Of a stretch of 64,000 bases of DNA, positions 58,128 through 64,000 are shown one piece after another (within the stretch, counting starts at the first letter, position 1; each line of letters begins with the position of its first letter). This DNA comes from Methanosarcina siciliae T4/M (GTDB taxonomy: Archaea > Halobacteriota > Methanosarcinia > Methanosarcinales > Methanosarcinaceae). Where the stretch lies: positions 4,712,001 through 4,776,000 of the forward strand of contig NZ_CP009506.1 in NCBI RefSeq assembly GCF_000970085.1, given 5' to 3'. The translations under genes and the position numbers were made by a program. Under the pieces are notes generated by a model, which did no database searches, had not been told where the DNA came from, and saw only the letters and a program-made list of their open reading frames with translations.

Positions 58128-58830
58128 GAGTTCCCCATAATATATTGTTCGCTACGTGCCTTATTCCCTTTCAGGATCTGCTTTATCCGCTCGCCTTTCT
58201 TAACAACTGGAACTATAAGTGGAACCTGGTTACTTTGCAAAAATTTAAACACGTCAATAGAATAAAACTCTCTATCCAGGCAGAGAATCTTAATATTAAA
58301 GTTCAGTTTTTAGATGAGGCTGATAAAATGGGAGAGGTATTCAACCTTTGTTTTATCCTTTTCGACAGGAAGAACAGATATTGTAAACCTCTCATTCTTG
58401 TTAATGATATAAAGAGAGACATATGAGTAAAAGGAGTTTGTTGACTTTTTAGCCTGTCCACCTATTACATATTTCTCATTAGATGAATCTTTATTTCCAT
58501 AATAAGGATCATTGGTATAATCAGCAGCGAATTCACAGCACTTGCCTGTTTTCAGGGTTTTTATGAGTTCTTGAAGGAGAATCTTTTCATTTGATCAGTT
58601 CTTCCATGTTTAGTTTTTTAAGATGGTATCGTAGAGATGTTTCGCAAGCAACATTCTTATACTGTGTCGTAACAGAATGAACAGAATTCCTGTTGATTGA
58701 CATACTCACAACGGTACGAAAAACGTCTTCACTTGTAAGAGAACCATTGATCTTGATGGTAACATGGTCAGTGAGAGGTCTTAATACGGCATCAATACAT
58801 TTTTTGACTTTAATTCTATTTTAGGGGAAT
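58128..58830 (-). pseudogene. ISH3-family transposase relic
   Basis: On the minus strand, reading from about 58830, the relic shows K-V-K-K-C-I-D-A-V-L-R-P-L-T, then F-R-T-V-V-S-M-S, C-E-F-A-A-D-Y-T-N-D-P-Y-Y-G (first catalytic D), C-L-D-R-E-F-Y-S-I-D-V-F-K-F-L and V-P-V-V-K-K-G. At least one frameshift and several stops separate these parts. The frame is cut off at 58128 (A-R-S-E-Q-Y-I-M-G-N), at the edge of the IS5 element. The whole C-terminal third is lost. Confidence 0.78.
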
Positions 58831-58938
58831 ATCCAGACTTATATGGTGGAAAAGACATACGGAGGTAGTTTTTATCACATATAAAGGTATCGAACAGCCT
58901 CGTTTAGGAGAAAATGAAAATTAGCGAAGTACTGAAAG

Positions 58939-58956
58939 TGGTTATGAGACAGCCTG
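58939..58956 (-). repeat. Solo IS1182-type terminal repeat
   Basis: On the minus strand this reads CAGGCTGTCTCATAACCA, identical over 18 bases to the left end of the IS1182 element at 56195-56212. The bases further inside differ, so it is either the end of a related, mostly deleted element or a MITE end. Confidence 0.7.
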
Positions 58957-59143
58957 TTTCAGAAGCTTTTACAAATTGTTTTTATTATAGCAAAAGTCAG
59001 GCTATTAATTCTAGAAAAAAATTAAAGAAAATAAAGAATGATAAACAGTAAAATTGAATCAAATAGTTTAAATAATTGAGAAGTGTAATTCACTAAAAGT
59101 TAATAAAGTTTAAAAAATCTTCCTGCAAGGATGCGGTAAAACT

Positions 59144-60232
59144 ATGAAGATTGCAATTATTCTCGGCACAAGACCTGAGATCATAAAGATGAGCCCTATA
59201 ATAAGAGAATGTGAAAAACAGGGTTTAGAGTACTATATACTACATACAGGCCAGCACTATAGCTATGAGATGGATAAAATCTTTTTTGAACAGTTAAAAC
59301 TCCCACCGGCAAAGTACAACTTAGATGTAGGTTCGGACCTCCATGGAAAACAGACTGCAAAAATGCTTGCTGGAATCGAAGAAATTCTGATAAAAGACAG
59401 GCCGGATGCCGTGCTTGTGCAGGGAGATACAAACACTGTCCTTGCTGGCGCTCTTGCAGCATCTAAACTTAAAATCAAAATAGGTCATGTCGAGGCGGGC
59501 TTAAGATCCTTCGACAGAACAATGCCCGAAGAAACAAACAGAATAATTGCAGACCACACTTCTGATTATCTCTTTGCCCCAACTGAGAACTCAAAAAGAT
59601 ATCTTTTAAATGAAGGAATTTCTCACGACAAAATATTTGTCACAGGAAATACGGTTGTTGATGCAGCCTACCAGAACCTTGAGATCTCCAGGGACAGAGC
59701 CGATATTCTTAAAGAACTGGGCTTAACCGAAAAAGAATACTTTGTAGCTACAGCCCACAGAGCCGAAAATGTTGACAGTAAAGAACGCCTTGCTGGAATT
59801 CTTAATGGTTTTTCTCAAATTTACAAAGAGTTCGGCCTTCCAATAATCTTTCCAGCTCATCCTAGAACCGTAAAAATGATTGGAGAATTTGGCTTCAAAG
59901 TGCCTGAAGGTTCAATACTGATCGAACCTCTTGGTTACCTCGAATTTCTACAGCTCGAAAGTGGAGCTAAGCTAGTTTTTACAGATAGCGGAGGTGTGCA
60001 GGAAGAAGCCTGCGTCCTCAGAATCCCTTGCGTGACACTTCGAGACAATACAGAAAGACCGGAAACAGTAGATGTCGGCGCGAATTTGATTGCAGGATGT
60101 GGGGAAAAGATCATTTACTGTACAAGAAAGATGATAAAATCCGATTGTGAGTGGGAAAAACTATATGGTAATGGAAATGCTGCAGAACTGACTCTTAGTA
60201 AATTGAGGTGTGATAATTCAGTGCAAAAATAA
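59144..60232 (+). CDS. wecB: Non-hydrolysing UDP-N-acetyl-sugar 2-epimerase (WecB/WbpI family)
   Basis: A 362-residue GT-B-fold epimerase. It has G-T-R-P-E (8-12), V-Q-G-D-T-N-T with D95, G-H-V-E-A-G-L-R-S with E117, P-E-E near 130, and T-A-H-R-A-E-N, matching the catalytic residues known in bacterial WecB. It interconverts UDP-GlcNAc and UDP-ManNAc; WbpI-type members do the same on UDP-2,3-diacetamido-glucuronic acid. ATG 59144 is preceded by AAGGATG. Together with the dehydrogenase at 10899-12326 and the module at 7985-10803, this could give either UDP-ManNAcA or UDP-ManNAc(3NAc)A. It is a single gene, separated from other glycan genes by mobile DNA. Confidence 0.88.
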   Translation: MKIAIILGTRPEIIKMSPIIRECEKQGLEYYILHTGQHYSYEMDKIFFEQLKLPPAKYNLDVGSDLHGKQTAKMLAGIEEILIKDRPDAVLVQGDTNTVLAGALAASKLKIKIGHVEAGLRSFDRTMPEETNRIIADHTSDYLFAPTENSKRYLLNEGISHDKIFVTGNTVVDAAYQNLEISRDRADILKELGLTEKEYFVATAHRAENVDSKERLAGILNGFSQIYKEFGLPIIFPAHPRTVKMIGEFGFKVPEGSILIEPLGYLEFLQLESGAKLVFTDSGGVQEEACVLRIPCVTLRDNTERPETVDVGANLIAGCGEKIIYCTRKMIKSDCEWEKLYGNGNAAELTLSKLRCDNSVQK

Positions 60233-60868
60233 GTGTTCGAAGTTTTTATTAGGTTACATGTTTCGGCTACTGTCAATATAGATTATTTTAGGTAAATTGA
60301 GAGGTAAATTCGACTTAGATATTATAGTTTCTTTGAAATCTGATTAGAAAAATTATGCGACTATATTGTCGATGGTTGCGACACTTGCTTATATCTACTT
60401 TAGATCAATACGATTTTATCTCTGTTGATCAAGAAAGATTCTTTATAATCAAATTATCAATGTATTGCATCGATCCCACATGGTAATTACGCCACTAAAT
60501 AATTTTTCAATTAAGAGTTAATTTAGACTCAAAGTTTGCTTCTCAAGTAGAACATTTTAAATTAATCGACTGAGTTCCGGATCATGATACAATTATATAA
60601 GTTATTAAGAGTAAAAATAAAAAATGCTTTTTGGAATGAGCTCAGAAGCAGGTGCATGGACTAAGAAAAGGATGTGTAGGAAAATAAAATCAACCATAAA
60701 TTCATAAAAATGAGGACAAGAAAATGACCAACTGGTACACATATAATTAAATTGTCATAGTATTAGATATAAATCTGAGTTTTTCATAAAGATTTACTAT
60801 TAAAAATATTCCTTGTGTTTTGTTAGAGAGAGTGCAATCAAAAACGCATTATAAAGAGGAACATTTTG
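60233..60868. repeat. Intergenic region with decayed MITE-like copy 3
   Basis: No gene is supported in these 636 bp. About 60512-60643 holds a degenerate copy of the 130-bp repeat also found at 53388-53520 and 62521-62650: ACTCAAAGTTTGCTTCT and AATCGACTGAG at the left, GCTTTTTGGAATGAGCTC at the right. Confidence 0.6.
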
Positions 60869-62437
60869 ATGAATATAAATGTAAATGAAGACAATATTAG
60901 CAAACAGTTTGGAAAAAACGTTATGATGAATGCACTTTCCTTCATAATAGGTATACTAATTGGATTGCTTTTAGTTCCATATTTCATTGAAAAACTTGGA
61001 GTTGCTGCATACGGGATAATACCAATAGCTACATCTGTTAGTACTTATATAGGAATATTTACACAAACAACAAATGCATCTGTTTCTAGATATTTGACTC
61101 TTGATCTCCAAAAAAAAGATTTCAAAAAAGCAAATATCACATTCAATACATCACTATTTGGTATTATTGCAATCGTTTTAACACTAACCCCACTAATTTT
61201 TATTCTATCATATTTTTCACCAAAATATATAAACGTGCCATCAAACCAGGAAACAGATGTAGTTATCCTATTTTTTTCTGTTCTTGGATCTTTCATAATA
61301 GGAACTGTAGGAGGGTTACTTCAAGTTTCGCCATTTGCCTACAATCGAATAGATATTATAAAAGGAATAAATATAATAAGTACGTTAACACAAGTTGTAT
61401 TAGTTGTAATATTTTTTATATTATTTACCCCTAGTTTAATGTATGTCGGACTCTCTTATTTAATAAGTAGTATAATTTCTTTTCTGATTTCCATATATAT
61501 TTTTAGATCTGTAAGTCCTAGTCTAAAAATTTCTTCATCTTATTTTGATAAACGTAAATTAAAGGAAATGTTTAGTACAACCGGCTGGATGATGATTAAC
61601 CATATCGGTGGACTCTTGTTCCTTCAAACAGATATAATTCTCGTCAATATATTATTTGGAGCCACTTCAAGTGGAGAATATGCAGTAGTATTAAAATGGA
61701 GTACATTAATAAGAACAATGACTACACTACTAACTGGAATCTTAACACCTATATATTTCACATATTTCGCAAAAAAACAATTAAAGAAAATTATAGCGAC
61801 ATCATCAGCTTCCATAAAACTTATAGGTTTATCGTTAGCCTTACCAATTGGATGTATATGTGGATTTTCTTCAAACTTGTTATCTTTATGGGTAGGTGAA
61901 CAATTTATAAAACTAGCTCCTTTAATGTGGATATCCTTAACTCACCTTATAATAAATTTGCCTGTCTATTCTCTTTCTTCAATAAATATATGTTTCAATA
62001 AAGTACGCATCCCAGGAATTATTACCATACTTACAGGATTAGGAAGTATTTTGCTGTCTATAACATTATCGCATTACACAAATTTAGGATACTATAGTGT
62101 TGCAATTGCTGGAGCAACTATGTTAACTTTAAACAATGGATTTTTTATTTCATGGTATACTGCAAAACTACTTGGCATAAAAAAAAGTACATTCATATTC
62201 TTACTAACGCCAGGAATTTTTGCCATGTTAATAATTGGAGTAACAGCCCATGTTATAAGTCAGTATATATATTTTCCAAGCATAATTTCACTGATCGTTT
62301 GCTGCATAATGTTAAGTTTACTGTATCTATTTCTTATCTGGCTCATAGCTCTAAATCAAAAAGAAAAAGAGCTTATTTCATCTTTGCTTTTTCAATATAT
62401 TCCAACGAATAGAATGAAAAAGGTAACTAGAGATTAA
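60869..62437 (+). CDS. Wzx-type flippase, paralogue of the 33682 flippase
   Basis: A 522-residue protein with about 14 helices. Blocks F-I-E-K-L-G-V-A-A-Y-G-I, S-V-S-R-Y-L-T-L-D-L and K-A-N-I-T-F-N-T match the 33682-35265 protein along the full length, though codon use here is more AT-rich. ATG 60869 follows AGAGGA (60855-60860) at eight bases; the TTG at 60866 is rejected. Its G+C is clearly lower than that of the operon at 7985-12326, suggesting recent acquisition. It would export a glycan assembled by the neighbouring glycosyltransferases. Confidence 0.88.
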   Translation: MNINVNEDNISKQFGKNVMMNALSFIIGILIGLLLVPYFIEKLGVAAYGIIPIATSVSTYIGIFTQTTNASVSRYLTLDLQKKDFKKANITFNTSLFGIIAIVLTLTPLIFILSYFSPKYINVPSNQETDVVILFFSVLGSFIIGTVGGLLQVSPFAYNRIDIIKGINIISTLTQVVLVVIFFILFTPSLMYVGLSYLISSIISFLISIYIFRSVSPSLKISSSYFDKRKLKEMFSTTGWMMINHIGGLLFLQTDIILVNILFGATSSGEYAVVLKWSTLIRTMTTLLTGILTPIYFTYFAKKQLKKIIATSSASIKLIGLSLALPIGCICGFSSNLLSLWVGEQFIKLAPLMWISLTHLIINLPVYSLSSINICFNKVRIPGIITILTGLGSILLSITLSHYTNLGYYSVAIAGATMLTLNNGFFISWYTAKLLGIKKSTFIFLLTPGIFAMLIIGVTAHVISQYIYFPSIISLIVCCIMLSLLYLFLIWLIALNQKEKELISSLLFQYIPTNRMKKVTRD

Positions 62438-62520
62438 TCAGAGGTGTATTTTATTAGTTTAGAAAGATATACTTGCTTGTTCGTCAACAACCAAGTGCAA
62501 TATGATTTCAAATAATGAAT

Positions 62521-62650
62521 GAGCTGATCCCAAAACTCAAAATTGGCTCTCCTAATCTTGAATATAGAATAGTCAATCGAGCTACAAATAAAGAAAATAA
62601 TTCTAAAACTTTTATCGATGTAGGAATAAAATAGGTTTTGGGATGAGCTC
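62521..62650. mobile_element. MITE-like repeat, copy 2 (130 bp)
   Basis: Left end GAGCTGATCCCAAAACTC and right end GGTTTTGGGATGAGCTC are inverted repeats with about two mismatches. The interior shares AAAATTGGCT, AATCGAGCT and an A/T-rich half with the copies near 53388 and 60512. The remainder of the spacer 62438-62881 shows no gene. Confidence 0.8.
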
Positions 62651-62881
62651 AAAATTAATTTATACGACATTTCATGTTTAATATATATATTCAGTACTAA
62701 AAACAATAAAGAAATATTGATATCCAAGAGTATAATATTATAGAAGTTCTTATCTCCATAATAATTTAATAACACAGATAAAACGTTTTATGTGCATTTC
62801 TGTCAAACATGAAATTATACAGTTACACATAAGAGAAAAAGAACAACATAAGCAAGTCGTAAAAGAAACAAATATGGAGAA

Positions 62882-64000
62882 ATGATTTTGAAGATTTTAT
62901 TAGTTTCAGCATTAAAAGAAAATGAGGTGGGAGGTGTAATATCCCATATGAAAAGTTTGGGGAATGGGCTTGAAAAAATAGGTCATGATGTAGAGTATGT
63001 AACTCTTTCATCAATACCGCGAATACTTCAAATAACCGGGCTTTACTTACCAAAAATAATAATTGGAAAGTTTTCCCTACAAATGCGAGATGCATGGCAC
63101 TTTCTTTTTATTAAATACTCTATCGAAAGAATACTACTATGTAAACAATTTATAAAAAAGTATGATGCAATAATTGCTCAAGACGTATTTGTTTGTATGT
63201 CATCAAAGATGACGAAATCAATCTTTAGAATTCCAATTTTGTTTACAGTACATAGCTATATTTCCGATGTACTTGCCGGGGACCATATTAAAAAAGAAAG
63301 TTTTGTTGAGAAATGGTTTATATCTGTCGATGAAAAATCATATAATCTAGCAGATAAAATTATCACAGTTGACACTCGAATCAAAGATCATATTTGCAAT
63401 GAGTATAACATTTCTTCAGATAAAATTAGCGTTGCAATAAATTTTTTAGATACTGAAGACTTCAAAAAAATAGAGATAGATTCTGACCTATTTGAGAAAT
63501 ACAACATGCCAATCGGCAAAAAAATAATACTTTGCCCAAGAAGACTTGTACCAAAAAACGGAGTAATATATGCCGCAAAGTCTTTAAAATTAATTCGCGA
63601 TAAAATTGGGGAAAAGTTTGTTATGGTTTTCACAGGTAATAAAGGACCCATAGCAGCAGAAATAAAAAGAATTATTGGGAAGGATAAATTACAAGGAAAT
63701 GCGATTTTTATAGAGAGTGTAAAACATGATCAAATGAAATACTTATATAACCTATCTGATTTGGTAATTATTCCTTCAATAAATTATAAAGGATTAGAGG
63801 AAGCAACTTCAATTTCTGCATTAGAAGCCATGGCTTGTTGTGTGCCGGTAATCGCCTCAAATATTGGAGGGCTAAAAGAGATCATTGAAGATGGTGAAAA
63901 TGGTTATTTAATTCCAGAAAAAGATCCAGAGAAAATTGCAAATAAAGTATGTGAAATTCTATTTACTGATCAGTCATATCTGATATCTAATGCTAGAAAA
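62882..64000 (+). CDS. Family 4 glycosyltransferase, runs off the window
   Basis: The first 373 codons of a GT4 enzyme; the 3' end is beyond 64000. The start is ATG 62882 or TTG 62888 (K-I-L-L-V-S-A-L-K-E-N-E follows); GGAG at 62876-62879 is better placed for TTG. The acceptor loop E-V-G-G-V-I-S-H-M, the donor-side C-P-R-R-L-V-P-K-N-G and the E-x7-E region in G-L-E-E-A-T-S-I-S-A-L-E-A-M-A-C-C are visible, as is V-P-V-I-A-S-N-I-G-G. It is AT-rich, like the flippase before it, and likely belongs with it. Confidence 0.87.
   Translation, partial: MILKILLVSALKENEVGGVISHMKSLGNGLEKIGHDVEYVTLSSIPRILQITGLYLPKIIIGKFSLQMRDAWHFLFIKYSIERILLCKQFIKKYDAIIAQDVFVCMSSKMTKSIFRIPILFTVHSYISDVLAGDHIKKESFVEKWFISVDEKSYNLADKIITVDTRIKDHICNEYNISSDKISVAINFLDTEDFKKIEIDSDLFEKYNMPIGKKIILCPRRLVPKNGVIYAAKSLKLIRDKIGEKFVMVFTGNKGPIAAEIKRIIGKDKLQGNAIFIESVKHDQMKYLYNLSDLVIIPSINYKGLEEATSISALEAMACCVPVIASNIGGLKEIIEDGENGYLIPEKDPEKIANKVCEILFTDQSYLISNARK

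Noticed and set aside
58145..58426. 93-codon plus-strand frame
   Set aside because: It is antisense to the ISH3 transposase relic, which explains the sequence better.
1..64000. tRNA, rRNA or integrase-type attachment site
   Set aside because: No cloverleaf with a conserved T-loop, no rRNA landmark and no tyrosine or serine recombinase was recognised. A dedicated tRNA search would be decisive.

Overview
The window looks like a chromosome segment of a methanogenic archaeon of the genus Methanosarcina. This rests on the AT-rich intergenic DNA, the purine-rich ribosome binding sites with frequent TTG starts, two secreted beta-helix proteins (one carrying the disaggregatase-related repeats typical of Methanosarcina), an FrhB-like (F420 hydrogenase beta) protein, DUF1616 and DUF354 proteins, and the types of insertion sequence present. 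The genus call is an inference from protein families; no rRNA or tRNA gene was found.

Almost every host gene belongs to the making, export or remodelling of a cell-surface polysaccharide or N-glycan. Region 1 (1-6829): a polytopic membrane protein, a dolichol-phosphate-mannose-synthase-like GT2, and a DUF1616/CPBP-protease pair. Region 2 (7985-12326): a four-gene sugar-nucleotide module (hexapeptide N-acetyltransferase, DegT aminotransferase, Gfo/Idh 3-dehydrogenase, UDP-sugar 6-dehydrogenase) matching the WbpD-WbpE-WbpB-WbpA route to a UDP-2,3-diacetamido uronic acid. A WecB/WbpI-type 2-epimerase lies at 59144-60232. Region 3 (12383-18455): a flippase relic, then on the minus strand three GT4 glycosyltransferases and a large GT-C-like membrane protein with a hypervariable-looking 12-bp repeat. 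Region 4 (19452-27127): two secreted beta-helix proteins flanking a polysaccharide deacetylase and a FemAB-like aminoacyltransferase. Region 5 (27481-38875): three Wzx-type flippases, a second UDP-sugar dehydrogenase, a truncated epimerase, an FrhB-like protein, a polysaccharide pyruvyl transferase and a GT2.

Region 6 (38901-45580) is a nest of mobile DNA. A TIR-bounded decayed element precedes an IS21-family element flanked by 5-bp direct repeats. Its istA gene is interrupted by a complete group II intron and by an IS1634-family element. Region 7 (45751-52829, minus strand) is a second glycan operon: two GT2 genes (one a two-domain fusion whose first domain has lost its DxD motif), a DUF354 protein, a GT4 and a GT-C-like membrane protein. 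Region 8 (53388-58956) is a second mobile-element pile-up: a MITE, the 5' part of another group II intron, ISAzo13, IS5 split by IS1182, and an ISH3 relic. Region 9 (59144-64000) has the 2-epimerase, a fourth flippase and a GT4 running off the window.

Together the genes supply activated amino-uronic acids, assemble a lipid-linked glycan with cytoplasmic GT2/GT4 enzymes, flip it with several alternative flippases, finish it outside with membrane-embedded transferases, and modify it by pyruvylation, de-N-acetylation and possibly aminoacylation. The beta-helix/disaggregatase-type proteins may bind or cut the finished matrix.
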